From Lentihominibacter hominis (GTDB taxonomy: Bacteria > Bacillota > Clostridia > Peptostreptococcales > Anaerovoracaceae), in NCBI RefSeq assembly GCF_014385065.1, contig NZ_JACRTA010000003.1, positions 62,001 to 126,000 of the forward strand: a DNA stretch of 64,000 nucleotides. The letters are read 5' to 3'. Positions 18,222 through 27,059 of the stretch are shown here, piece by piece (position 1 is the first letter of the stretch; each line of letters begins with the position of its first letter). Below the pieces are notes generated by a model. It did not search any database. It saw only the letters and a program-made list of their open reading frames with translations, and was not told where the DNA came from. The translations under genes and the position numbers were made by a program.

Positions 18222-19349
18222 GTGAAAAACAGACGTACTATTATACTGACAACAGTTCTTACAGCATTACTCATATGTATGAATACATCTTTTGTCAGCG
18301 CAGCTTCATTGAGTGAAATAAGGGAACAGATAAAAGATAAAGAGGCTGAGTTAAAAGAAGGACAGTCAAAGGAAAGCAGTTTGTCTACGCAGATGCTTGA
18401 GCTTGAAGAAAAGATTCAGACTATGCAGGGGAGTATAGATCAGCTTGATTCGGCTATTGCAGAGGGAGAGGATCAACTGAAAACTTTGGAAGCAGAACTG
18501 AAAAAGGCTGAAGAAAAAGTTGAGGTTCAGAATGATAATTTGGGCAGCAGACTCAGAAATATGTATAAGAACGGATCTGTGGGATTTCTCGATGTATTGT
18601 TGGATTCCAGCAGCTTTTCGGAATTCCTGACAAATTTAGACATGGTAGAGAGGGTATATTCCAGCGATAAGGATGTCCTCAGTGAACTTGAAGCTGCTTA
18701 TGATGAAATAGATACGAAGAAAAAAGAAGTGGAAACACTTCAAGCAGAGCTTAGTGAATCTAAGTCTGTTGCTGAGGAGAGCAAGAGCGAACTTGAGTCC
18801 AGCAAAGCCACAGTAGAAAAGCAGAAGGCGGAGATATCAGCATCTAATAGTGAAACTCAGGAAATGCTTGACAGCCTTAAGGCTGATGCAGCTGCGATGT
18901 CTCAGAATGCAGTGGAGAAAGGAAGCTCCAGCAGCACTTCTTCATATACAGGAGGTGCGATGGCATGGCCTGTTCCAAGTGTGGGAACCAGTAATATTAC
19001 TTCAATATTTGGCTGGAGAACTCATCCTATTTTCGGTGTAGGTAGAGGGCATACCGGTGTTGATATCGGAGCCTCATACGGATCAAGTGTAGTGGCGGCT
19101 AATCCGGGAAAGGTCATATATGCAGGTTGGTACGGAGGCTATGGAAATTGTGTGCAGATCGATCATGGCGGTGGAGTTGTTACACTCTACGGACATAATT
19201 CCAGCCTCAATGTACGAGTAGGCCAGCAGGTATCAAGAGGGCAGACTATAGCATTTATAGGATCGACAGGTTATTCTACAGGTCCTCATTGTCACTTTGA
19301 GGTAATACTTAATGGTACTCAGGTAGATCCGCTTGATTATATTCTTTAG
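18222..19349 (+). CDS. Coiled-coil M23 peptidoglycan endopeptidase (EnvC-like), copy 2
   Basis: 375 residues with the same plan as the preceding gene: signal peptide ending near FVSAAS, coiled coil (about 28-230), linker, then M23 with HTGVDIG and GPHCHFEVILNG. The middle of the coiled coil is nearly identical to copy 1 (RLRNMYKNGSVGFLDVLL then SFSEFLTNLDMVE), showing a tandem duplication. Copy 2 has about 30 extra coiled-coil residues. The GTG start has TTGGAGG about 9 nt upstream. It may act with FtsEX or be a specialised homologue; sequence cannot separate these. Confidence 0.92.
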   Translation: MKNRRTIILTTVLTALLICMNTSFVSAASLSEIREQIKDKEAELKEGQSKESSLSTQMLELEEKIQTMQGSIDQLDSAIAEGEDQLKTLEAELKKAEEKVEVQNDNLGSRLRNMYKNGSVGFLDVLLDSSSFSEFLTNLDMVERVYSSDKDVLSELEAAYDEIDTKKKEVETLQAELSESKSVAEESKSELESSKATVEKQKAEISASNSETQEMLDSLKADAAAMSQNAVEKGSSSSTSSYTGGAMAWPVPSVGTSNITSIFGWRTHPIFGVGRGHTGVDIGASYGSSVVAANPGKVIYAGWYGGYGNCVQIDHGGGVVTLYGHNSSLNVRVGQQVSRGQTIAFIGSTGYSTGPHCHFEVILNGTQVDPLDYIL

Positions 19350-19372
19350 AAAGACAGAACAGGGACGTCAAT

Positions 19373-20998
19373 ATGAAAAAATCGGGAGAAATTTTAGAAG
19401 GGATCCTGCGAAAGAGAGGAATCTCATCTGAAGAAGATATCTCAGAATTTTTATCCGACAGACCACAGAAAACATATGATCCATTCCTGCTTTTAAATAT
19501 GGAGGCGGGAGTGGATTTATTGTTATCGGAAATAAATTCAGGACATAGGATATGTATATATGGAGATTACGATGCTGACGGAGTCACCTCAATATGCATA
19601 TTATCACATGTTATAAGCATGATTACGGACAACTTTACATATTATATTCCATCGAGGTTTGATGAAGGTTACGGTCTTAACAAAGAAGCCATATCAAAGA
19701 TAAAGGCGGATGGAACAGAACTCATCATAACAGTAGATTGTGGAAGTGTATCATATGAGGAAGTCGAATATGCCAAAGAGCTTGGACTTAAAGTTATAGT
19801 GACGGATCATCACAGTATAGATGATGTCAGGGCAGACTGTTTGCTGATAAATCCAAAACAGCCTGAGTGCAGGTATCCTTTTAAGGAACTGGCCGGTTGT
19901 GGAGTAGCCTTTAAGATGGTGCAGGCGATATGTCGCCGCAAGGGACTGCCTAAAAGTGTAATAACTGATGTATTGGATCTGGCTGCTGTGGGAACGGTGG
20001 GGGATATAGTATCTCTTACTGATGAGAATAGAACCATAGTAAAGTATGGTCTTAATAAAATAAATACCGGAAATCGCCGTGCTCTTAAACGGCTGGCAGA
20101 GGCTATTTCACTGTCAGTGGTAACATCGGAAGCTATAGCTTTCGGTATAGCGCCTCATATAAATGCTGCCGGCAGGATGTCTACTGCTCACGAAGCTGCA
20201 GAGCTGTTTCTTACATCTGACAGTAATGTCATAGAAGATAAAGTTAGAAAATTGGTGAATTTTAACAAAGAACGTAAGAAAAAGCAGGAAGAAGCGTATA
20301 ATCGATGTATGGACATGATATCAGGAAACGAGGATTTTATTGTTCTTTATATGCCTGATATACATGAAGGTATTGCCGGAATAGTTGCAGGAAAAATAAA
20401 GGAATACGCAAACAGACCGACTGTTATTGTAACACCTTCAGGAGACGGGTTTCTTAAAGGAACAGGAAGAAGCATAGATAAGATAGATATATTTTCATTG
20501 CTGAAGAAACATGGAGATCTTTTTTGCAGATTTGGCGGTCACAGGAGTGCGTGTGGCTTTCTGATGGCCGAAGAGAATCTGGGAAAGCTTAAGAGGAGTT
20601 TGAATGATGAAATAAGATATCTTAAAAGAAACGATTCCAGGTTACTTGATAAAACGATATCGTGGGAAATGACGATTTCACCGGAGGATGTAACACTTCA
20701 GCTGTCAAAAATGCTCGATAAAATGCAGCCTTTCGGCCAGAACAATCCCAAGCCTGTATTCAGAATCTGCGGGGTGATTCCTTCGCAGGTAAGATTTATG
20801 GGTGACAATAAAATTCATGCGGGATTTACGGCGGTATCTGAGAATGGAAAGCGAGTTGACTGTATAATTTTTCAGAAAGCTCAGGAAAAGAAAAAACTGC
20901 TTACTGATAATGTACCGGTAGACATAATAGGTACTATAAGCGAAAAGACGTGGATGGGAAATACGAGAGTACAGTTTGTTGTCGAGGAGATAATGTGA
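19373..20998 (+). CDS. recJ: Single-stranded-DNA exonuclease RecJ
   Basis: 541 residues, slightly short for the 5'-3' exonuclease RecJ. DHH domain: YGDYDADGVTSICIL (motif I), IITVDCGS, VTDHHSI (motif III), ADCLLINPKQ, and the DHHA1 domain with GRSIDKIDI and FGGHRSACGF. The C-terminal OB-fold is present (PFGQNNPKPVF). The degradative role in recombination and repair follows from the family. Its stop overlaps the next gene by one base. Confidence 0.93.
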   Translation: MKKSGEILEGILRKRGISSEEDISEFLSDRPQKTYDPFLLLNMEAGVDLLLSEINSGHRICIYGDYDADGVTSICILSHVISMITDNFTYYIPSRFDEGYGLNKEAISKIKADGTELIITVDCGSVSYEEVEYAKELGLKVIVTDHHSIDDVRADCLLINPKQPECRYPFKELAGCGVAFKMVQAICRRKGLPKSVITDVLDLAAVGTVGDIVSLTDENRTIVKYGLNKINTGNRRALKRLAEAISLSVVTSEAIAFGIAPHINAAGRMSTAHEAAELFLTSDSNVIEDKVRKLVNFNKERKKKQEEAYNRCMDMISGNEDFIVLYMPDIHEGIAGIVAGKIKEYANRPTVIVTPSGDGFLKGTGRSIDKIDIFSLLKKHGDLFCRFGGHRSACGFLMAEENLGKLKRSLNDEIRYLKRNDSRLLDKTISWEMTISPEDVTLQLSKMLDKMQPFGQNNPKPVFRICGVIPSQVRFMGDNKIHAGFTAVSENGKRVDCIIFQKAQEKKKLLTDNVPVDIIGTISEKTWMGNTRVQFVVEEIM

Positions 20999-22164
20999 TG
21001 GAGATGAAAAAGAAAAAATTTGTGGTATGTATCGTTGCTGCTTTTCTTGCGGGAGCAGCTGTTACAGGGGGTAGCTGCGCAGTAGCTTTTAACGGAGTTT
21101 TTGGATATGTTAAAGTATCAAAGGATGATTATGAAAAAATGTCGCAGACATATCAGAGGTATGGAAAGCTGAACCAGCTGTACAATACTGTGAATACTAC
21201 TTTTTATGATGATGTGAACGAGGAGTCTTTAATGGAGGGCGCATATAAAGGCCTTGTATCGGGACTTGGCGATCCATATTCATCTTATATGACAGCTGAT
21301 GAGTATAAGACTTGGAAGGCAACTGCTACAGGAGAATATTCTGGCATAGGAGTGACATTTACAAAAGATGAAAATGGCAATTTTGCAGTTATTTCAGTGG
21401 AAAAAGGGTCTCCGGCGGAAGAAGCAGGACTAAAAGCAGGGGATTTTATTACAGCGGTAGATGATAAGGAATATGATGATCTGGATGTTATAGGGAATGC
21501 TATAAGAGGGGATGAGGGAAGCAAGGTAAAGCTCACATATGTAAGGGATGGAAAAGAAAAAAGTGTGACGCTTATCAGACAAACCATAGTACAGCACAGC
21601 GTTGAGCACAAGATGATGGATGGTAATATAGGATACATCCGTATAAGTTCTTTTATAGAAACTACAGGAGACGATTTTAAGGAAGCGCTCAAGGACATCG
21701 AGGGGAAAAGTGCAAAAGGTTTAATTCTTGATCTCAGAGATAACGGAGGGGGTCTTGTCAACTCGTGTGTAGAAGTAGCGGATGAGTTTCTTGATGAAGG
21801 TGTAGTCGCATATGTAGAAGATAGAAACAAGAACAGAACTGATTATGAAGCTAAAGACGGGAAAACTGATCTGAAAACAGTAGTACTGGTTAATGAAAAC
21901 AGCGCCAGTGCTTCGGAAATACTGGCGGCGGCTCTCAAAGACAATGGCTTTGATTTAGTAGGGCAGACTACTTACGGCAAAGGCGTTATACAGTCTACAG
22001 CAGAACTTGAAGATGGTTCTGCTCTTAAGTTGACTATTATGCAGTATTTTTCACCTGATGGTAACGCTATAAACAAAAAAGGCGTAGAGCCTGATTATAA
22101 AGTTAAAAATGAGGAAAATTCCGGTTCCGATACACAGATGAAGAAAGCTGTCAGCCTCTTTTAA
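20998..22164 (+). CDS. S41 family C-terminal processing protease
   Basis: 388 residues. An N-terminal signal anchor (about 7-33) is followed by a PDZ domain (about 115-195) and a tail-specific protease domain. The catalytic Ser sits in NSASASEILAAAL and the Lys in TYGKGVIQS. Function: extracytoplasmic processing or quality-control proteolysis. The start at 20998 overlaps the recJ TGA; a longer reading from 20950 would lie inside recJ. The final 15 residues after EPDYKVKN are variable, as usual. Confidence 0.93.
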   Translation: MEMKKKKFVVCIVAAFLAGAAVTGGSCAVAFNGVFGYVKVSKDDYEKMSQTYQRYGKLNQLYNTVNTTFYDDVNEESLMEGAYKGLVSGLGDPYSSYMTADEYKTWKATATGEYSGIGVTFTKDENGNFAVISVEKGSPAEEAGLKAGDFITAVDDKEYDDLDVIGNAIRGDEGSKVKLTYVRDGKEKSVTLIRQTIVQHSVEHKMMDGNIGYIRISSFIETTGDDFKEALKDIEGKSAKGLILDLRDNGGGLVNSCVEVADEFLDEGVVAYVEDRNKNRTDYEAKDGKTDLKTVVLVNENSASASEILAAALKDNGFDLVGQTTYGKGVIQSTAELEDGSALKLTIMQYFSPDGNAINKKGVEPDYKVKNEENSGSDTQMKKAVSLF

Positions 22165-22213
22165 GAAGCAGGAAGATTATTTAGAGAAAGTTATATGAGA
22201 ATGATTTTATATT

Positions 22214-24046
22214 ATGGATAAAAAGAGATATTTACAGAAATATTTTGGGTATGATTCGTTCCGCAATGGCCAGCAGCAGCTTATAGACAGCATTCTGTCA
22301 GGTGGTGATACCTTTGGAATTATGCCTACAGGAGCAGGTAAATCTATATGTTATCAACTTCCGGCGATAATGATGGATGGGATAACAATTGTTGTGACTC
22401 CGCTTATTTCTCTTATGAAAGATCAGGTATATTCTTTGAAGCAGGCTGGTATAAGAGGAGCTTATTTTAATAGTTCTCTTACATATAATCAGTATTTGAA
22501 GGCTCTGGAATATGCTAAAAAGGGAACATATAAGATAATATATGTAGCTCCCGAGAGGCTGACAAACAAAGAATTTTTGGATTTTGCAGATAAAGTTACA
22601 ATAAGTATGGTTGCCGTTGATGAAGCTCATTGTGTATCACAGTGGGGACAGGATTTCAGACCAAGTTATCTGAAGATACTGGATTTCATAGACGGCCTTG
22701 AAAAACGTCCTATAGTAAGTGCTTTTACAGCGACTGCCACATCCCAGGTAAGAGATGATATCGTAAAGATATTGAATCTGCACGATCCTACGGTTGTGAC
22801 TACAGGTTTTGACAGGCAAAATCTGTTTTTTGCTGTTGAAAAACCAAAAGACAAATACAGCGCTGTCAGAAAATATATAAGAGAACATCCTTCAAGCAGT
22901 GGGATAGTCTATTGTTTGACAAGAAAGACAGTAGAAGAAGTTTGTGACAGACTGAATGAAGATGGAATAATTGCTACGCGTTATCATGCAGGACTTTCTG
23001 ATGAAGAGAGGAAACTTAATCAAGAGGACTTCATATTTGATGTAAAAAAAATCATGGTGGCTACAAATGCTTTCGGAATGGGTATAGATAAATCCAATGT
23101 GAATTTTGTTATTCATTATAATATGCCTAAAAATATGGAGAGTTATTATCAGGAGGCGGGACGTGCCGGTCGTGACGGAGAAAAAGCTGACTGCATTCTT
23201 CTGTACAACGGAAAAGATGTTGTCACTAATCAGTTTTTTATAGAGAAAGATAGTGAAAATGATGAACTGAGCATGGAAGAACGGGAGAGAGTCAGAGAAA
23301 GAGACAGGCACAGACTTAAAAAGATGACTTTTTATTGTCATACAAGTGATTGCCTGAGGAATTATATGCTTAGGTATTTCGGAGAACATGCTCCGGAATA
23401 TTGTGGCAAATGCAGTAATTGCCTTACTTCTTTTGAAGAAGTGGACATAACAGAAACAGTCAGAGATATCATAGGATGTATTAATGATTGTTATAGAGGA
23501 TACGGAACGGGGACTATATTGGAGACTTTAAGAGGAAACAATACAGAAAGAGTTGAGAGATACAGGCTTTACGAAAATTCTTATTATGGGTCAGAATCGG
23601 ATAAATCCTCAGTATTTTTGAAAAAAGTGATGAATCATATGGAAGCTGAAGGATATATTATAAAAAGTAATGACCGGTATGGTCTGCTTGAAACTACAGA
23701 AAAGGCAGGAGCTTTTTTACTGAAGTCAGAGACTCTTAAGCTTAAGATTGCAAAGGAGAAAGAAAAGGAGATAATTGCAGAAAAGAGAAAAATAAAGCAT
23801 AAATCAGAATCGTATACTGAAAATCCGCAGCTTTTTGAAGAACTTAGGGCATTGCGTATGAAGATCGCCAAAACTCAGAGCGTGCCTCCTTATGTTATTT
23901 TCACAGATAAGACTCTCAATGAGCTTTGCAGTGTCATGCCTGCAAGTGAAGCGGAAATGCTCAAGGTTTCAGGTGTAGGCGAGGCTAAACTGCGGAAATA
24001 TGGAAAGGATTTTCTAAAGGTTATAAAAATGTATCACACGCTTTAA
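22214..24046 (+). CDS. recQ: ATP-dependent DNA helicase RecQ
   Basis: 610 residues. Walker A GIMPTGAGKS (about 35-45), Walker B VDEAHC (about 137), SAFTATAT, and motif VI QEAGRAGRDG. An RQC zinc module with four Cys lies at about 370-400, followed by a winged helix and a C-terminal HRDC domain (SVPPYVIFTDKTL). 3'-5' helicase for fork and recombination repair. The ATG at 22214 follows a weak ribosome-binding site, and 49 nt separate it from the protease gene. Confidence 0.95.
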   Translation: MDKKRYLQKYFGYDSFRNGQQQLIDSILSGGDTFGIMPTGAGKSICYQLPAIMMDGITIVVTPLISLMKDQVYSLKQAGIRGAYFNSSLTYNQYLKALEYAKKGTYKIIYVAPERLTNKEFLDFADKVTISMVAVDEAHCVSQWGQDFRPSYLKILDFIDGLEKRPIVSAFTATATSQVRDDIVKILNLHDPTVVTTGFDRQNLFFAVEKPKDKYSAVRKYIREHPSSSGIVYCLTRKTVEEVCDRLNEDGIIATRYHAGLSDEERKLNQEDFIFDVKKIMVATNAFGMGIDKSNVNFVIHYNMPKNMESYYQEAGRAGRDGEKADCILLYNGKDVVTNQFFIEKDSENDELSMEERERVRERDRHRLKKMTFYCHTSDCLRNYMLRYFGEHAPEYCGKCSNCLTSFEEVDITETVRDIIGCINDCYRGYGTGTILETLRGNNTERVERYRLYENSYYGSESDKSSVFLKKVMNHMEAEGYIIKSNDRYGLLETTEKAGAFLLKSETLKLKIAKEKEKEIIAEKRKIKHKSESYTENPQLFEELRALRMKIAKTQSVPPYVIFTDKTLNELCSVMPASEAEMLKVSGVGEAKLRKYGKDFLKVIKMYHTL

Positions 24047-24062
24047 AGCTTTAAAGTATTTG

Positions 24063-24091
24063 TTGACTGTAATATCTGTAAGTGATATAAT
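24063..24091 (+). promoter_or_regulatory. Promoter upstream of the YerC-type regulator
   Basis: TTGACT (24063-24068), exactly 17 nt, then TATAAT (24086-24091); a near-consensus sigma-A promoter 36 nt before the 24127 start. A 16-bp palindrome CTTTAAAGCTTTAAAG (24041-24056) sits just upstream. Confidence 0.85.
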
Positions 24092-24126
24092 TCAGCTATG
24101 GTTATGTGTGGCGAAAGGAGTATGAT

Positions 24127-24429
24127 ATGGCATACGATTCCAAATTTAAAAGAGAAGACATAGATGAACTTTTTAAGGCGATATTGCTGCTGGAGAATGA
24201 AGAAGACTGCTATAGATTCTTTGAGGATATATGCACTATCAATGAGATACACTCTATTGCGCAGAGACTGCAGGTGGCAAGACTGCTTTCGGAAAACAAA
24301 ACCTACAGTGAGATCGAAGGTATTACTAAAGCGTCTACAGCTACTATCAGCAGGATAAACAAATGTCTTGTATATGGCTCTGATGGGTACAGACGTATCA
24401 TAGAGAAACTGGATAAAACTGAAAAGTAA
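24127..24429 (+). CDS. YerC/YecD family TrpR-related DNA-binding protein
   Basis: 100 residues, all helical, with a TrpR-like helix-turn-helix: NEIHSIAQRLQVARLLSENKTY then GITKASTATISRINKCL. Members in Firmicutes are small regulators of largely unknown targets. ATG at 24127 with AAAGGAG 6 nt upstream; a start at 24106 would precede that ribosome-binding site. Confidence 0.9.
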   Translation: MAYDSKFKREDIDELFKAILLLENEEDCYRFFEDICTINEIHSIAQRLQVARLLSENKTYSEIEGITKASTATISRINKCLVYGSDGYRRIIEKLDKTEK

Positions 24430-24466
24430 AGCAAGAACAGATAAAAGAGAATAAGAGAAGAGGTTT

Positions 24467-24493
24467 GGCGGACACATTGTGTTCCGCCTTTTT
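24467..24493 (+). terminator. Terminator after the YerC-type gene
   Basis: GGCGGA-CACA pairs with TGTG-TTCCGCC (one bulge) and is followed by TTTTT (24489-24493). Because it ends 8 nt before the Sfp-type gene it may also limit expression of that gene. Confidence 0.8.
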
Positions 24494-24500
24494 AAACATT

Positions 24501-25007
24501 ATGGAGTTATATATATATGAAGATTACAGAGTGATGTTTCCGGAAAGCAGCGGCAGGCATCTGACGGATATACTGATAAAAGATGCACTCCGAGCTTATG
24601 GGATAAAAGACTGTAAAATTATGCGTACCGATAAAGGCAAACCGTATGTTGAAAAATCTGAAAGCAGTTTCCAAACACATATTTCCGTAAGTCACAGCGG
24701 ACCATATTTCGTATGTCTTATTTCCTCTGATCCTGTCGGTGTAGATGTTCAGGAAGAGAGACATGTAAATGCGCGAAAGATAGGCTGTCGTTATTTTACA
24801 TGCCGTGAGCGTGAGATCATAGACCGGAGAGGAAATGATGGTTTTTTTTTCATATGGGCAAGAAAAGAGGCTTATTCTAAATATACGGGGCTTGGAATGG
24901 AAGAAATATTCAAGGGAACGCCGGTTATTGACAGAGAGGATGTAGAGTTTGTGGACTTTCAGCTTGAAAAAGGCGTGTACTGTTCATGCTGCCGGCGGAA
25001 ACGGTAA
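24501..25007 (+). CDS. 4'-phosphopantetheinyl transferase, Sfp type
   Basis: Transfers phosphopantetheine from CoA to carrier proteins. 168 residues include VGVDVQEER (metal-binding Asp/Glu) and WARKEAYSKYTGLGM, both hallmarks of the superfamily, after an ISVSHSGPYFVC segment. A TTG at 24465 is in frame but lies in the terminator stem, so the ATG at 24501 is preferred even though no Shine-Dalgarno sequence is visible. The protein is short for Sfp, nearer AcpS-like single-unit size plus extension. No NRPS or PKS gene is nearby. Confidence 0.85.
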   Translation: MELYIYEDYRVMFPESSGRHLTDILIKDALRAYGIKDCKIMRTDKGKPYVEKSESSFQTHISVSHSGPYFVCLISSDPVGVDVQEERHVNARKIGCRYFTCREREIIDRRGNDGFFFIWARKEAYSKYTGLGMEEIFKGTPVIDREDVEFVDFQLEKGVYCSCCRRKR

Positions 25008-25030
25008 AAGAAAGGAAAATAAGAAGCGAT

Positions 25031-25888
25031 ATGGATAAAGGAATAAAATTCAAATTTCTGATGGAAAACAAGACAGATAATCCCGGGATCTTGGCCGAAC
25101 ACGGACTTTCCATATATATAGAAGCATGCGGCAAGAGGATATTATTTGATGCCGGAGCTACGGATATATTTGTGAAAAACGCTGAGATGATGAATGTGGA
25201 TCTTTCCGACGTTGATTTTGCCGTAGTAAGCCATGGACATTATGATCATACGGGAGGATTTCCCTCTTTCTGTGAGATTAATGAAAAGGCTGATATATAT
25301 ATACATAAAAATGCTTTCAGAGAATCTTATGTTTTGAAAGACGGAAGGCTTTACGGCCCTGATGACGGAATAAGATGGAACAGAAGCCAGTATGATTTTA
25401 TGAAGAAAAGACTTGTTTTTACGGATGGGCCTGTTCGTATAAGTGATGATATTTGCGTTACAGGAACTATTAAAAGGGAAGATGGTTTTCAGCCTACTGA
25501 GAAATTTTATTACAGAGATGGTGAGGGAAATATAACAGAGGATGATATGTCTCATGAGCAGTGTCTTGTTATAAGGCAGCCTGAGGGACTTTACATTTTC
25601 TCCGGATGCAGTCATACAGGAGTTATATCAGCGATAAACACCAGTAAGGCGCTGTTTCCGGGAGAGCGTATGGCTTTGCTTGTGGCTGGGATGCATCTTT
25701 ACAGCGCCTCGCTGCAGATAAGAACAGATGTTATAGATAGGATAGAAGCTGAGCAACCTGAATGTGTGATGCCTGTGCATTGTACAGGCATAGAGGCCAT
25801 ATGCGATCTTAAGTCGAGATTGGGGGAACGGTGTATTATCGCTACAGCAGGTGATAGTTACAATAGGAATGGTGATACAAATGGCTGA
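25031..25888 (+). CDS. MBL-fold metallohydrolase
   Basis: 285 residues with the metallo-beta-lactamase metal site HGHYDHTGG at about 72-80, later HTG near 198, and C-terminal MPVHCTG. It resembles the group related to archaeal 7,8-dihydropterin-methyl-ribofuranosyl synthase (COG1237-like), whose bacterial members are uncharacterised. ATG at 25031 chosen; an in-frame ATG at 24986 lies inside the Sfp-type gene. The 3' end overlaps recX by 8 nt. Confidence 0.85.
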   Translation: MDKGIKFKFLMENKTDNPGILAEHGLSIYIEACGKRILFDAGATDIFVKNAEMMNVDLSDVDFAVVSHGHYDHTGGFPSFCEINEKADIYIHKNAFRESYVLKDGRLYGPDDGIRWNRSQYDFMKKRLVFTDGPVRISDDICVTGTIKREDGFQPTEKFYYRDGEGNITEDDMSHEQCLVIRQPEGLYIFSGCSHTGVISAINTSKALFPGERMALLVAGMHLYSASLQIRTDVIDRIEAEQPECVMPVHCTGIEAICDLKSRLGERCIIATAGDSYNRNGDTNG

Positions 25889-26339
25889 TGTCAGAGAAAG
25901 CGCAGTCAGATATTTGAATGTTAAGCCGAGAACAAAGCAGCAGGTAATAAAGTATCTTACGCGCAAAGGGTTTAATGAGGATGATATAGGTCAAGTTGTG
26001 CAGGATCTGGAGGAATATCATTATATAGACGACCTTAGTTACAGTTCATTGTATTTTGAGTATGGATTTGGAAAAGGAAGAGGGATCGCCAGAATAAAAA
26101 GAGAGCTTGCGGAAAAAGGCGTAGATCATGAAATCATCGAAATGGCACATCAAGGGCTTGAGAGTGTTCCGGATCAGTATAAGGCAGCCTGTGATATCGC
26201 CGGTAGTATGATGCGAGGAGTAGATACAGAGACTATGGATTATGACGAAAAGAGAAAGTTTCAAGCAAAGATAGGAAGACGGCTTATGACAAGAGGATTT
26301 TCTTCTGATATAGTGTATAAGGTCATAAATAATTTATGA
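25881..26339 (+). CDS. recX: Regulatory protein RecX
   Basis: 152 residues built of three-helix RecX repeats: AVRYLNVKPRTKQQVIKYL, YIDDLSYSSLYFE and GIARIKRELAEKG. RecX modulates RecA filaments. The ATG at 25881 overlaps the previous gene; the longer in-frame reading from 25851 would add residues from that gene. No recA lies in the window. Confidence 0.88.
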   Translation: MADVRESAVRYLNVKPRTKQQVIKYLTRKGFNEDDIGQVVQDLEEYHYIDDLSYSSLYFEYGFGKGRGIARIKRELAEKGVDHEIIEMAHQGLESVPDQYKAACDIAGSMMRGVDTETMDYDEKRKFQAKIGRRLMTRGFSSDIVYKVINNL

Positions 26340-26355
26340 TGCGAAAGGTTTAGAA

Positions 26356-27057
26356 ATGAAAGAACAATTTGACAGAACAGAGCTTGTCATAGGTGAAAAA
26401 GGTATCGGCAGACTGTCCTCTGCTTCTGTAATAATACTGGGCGTAGGAGGAGTAGGAAGTTATACTGCAGAGGGTCTTGCTCGAGCAGGTATAGGAAAGA
26501 TAACATTGGTGGACAGGGATACTGTAGATGTAACTAATATAAACAGACAGCTTCCGGCTCTTTACAGTACTGTAGGGCGTCCTAAAGCTGAAGTAATGGC
26601 AGAACGCATAAGGGATATAAATCCGCAGTGCGATGTGACTGCAGTAAAATGTTTTTTTCTTCCTGATAAAGCTGATGAGTTTGATTTCAGTAAGTATGAT
26701 TATGTCGTAGATGCAATAGATAATGTTACAGGCAAACTGTCTATCATACAGAAGGCATGCAGTGAAAATGTTCCCGTCATATCATCGATGGGAACGGGGA
26801 ATAAACTGGATCCCACAAGGTTCAGGATAGATGTTATCGAGAAGACAAAAGTATGCCCTTTAGCAAGGATAATGCGAAAAGAACTGAAATCAAGAGGGAT
26901 ACAGGGGATTAAAGTCCTCTATTCCGATGAGGAGCCTATAAAGCAGGCGGGAAGAAAGGCGCCGGGGAGCATATCTTTTGTACCTTCTGTGGCCGGACTT
27001 ATAATTGCAGGGCAGGTAGTAAGGGATATACTTGGGGACATTGACAGAGAGGAATAG
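26356..27057 (+). CDS. tcdA: tRNA threonylcarbamoyladenosine dehydratase (TcdA/CsdL)
   Basis: 233 residues of the E1-like ThiF family that converts t6A37 in tRNA to its cyclic form. Nucleotide-binding GVGGVGSYTAEGLARAGIG (about 30-48), DRDTVDVTNINRQ, and the family-typical FLPDKADE, DAIDNVTGKLSII and SYSDEEPI-like region (LYSDEEPIK). ATG at 26356 with CGAAAGG upstream. It is tightly packed with rmuC (2-nt gap). Confidence 0.92.
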   Translation: MKEQFDRTELVIGEKGIGRLSSASVIILGVGGVGSYTAEGLARAGIGKITLVDRDTVDVTNINRQLPALYSTVGRPKAEVMAERIRDINPQCDVTAVKCFFLPDKADEFDFSKYDYVVDAIDNVTGKLSIIQKACSENVPVISSMGTGNKLDPTRFRIDVIEKTKVCPLARIMRKELKSRGIQGIKVLYSDEEPIKQAGRKAPGSISFVPSVAGLIIAGQVVRDILGDIDREE

Positions 27058-27059
27058 AT

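Noticed and set aside
21285..21830. 181-residue minus-strand open frame in the S41 protease gene
   Set aside because: Ser/Pro/Leu-rich shadow of a well-supported protease; no start signal.
24465..24500. TTG start of the Sfp-type transferase at 24465
   Set aside because: Those bases form the stem of a terminator with a T-run; the ATG at 24501 begins where homology begins.
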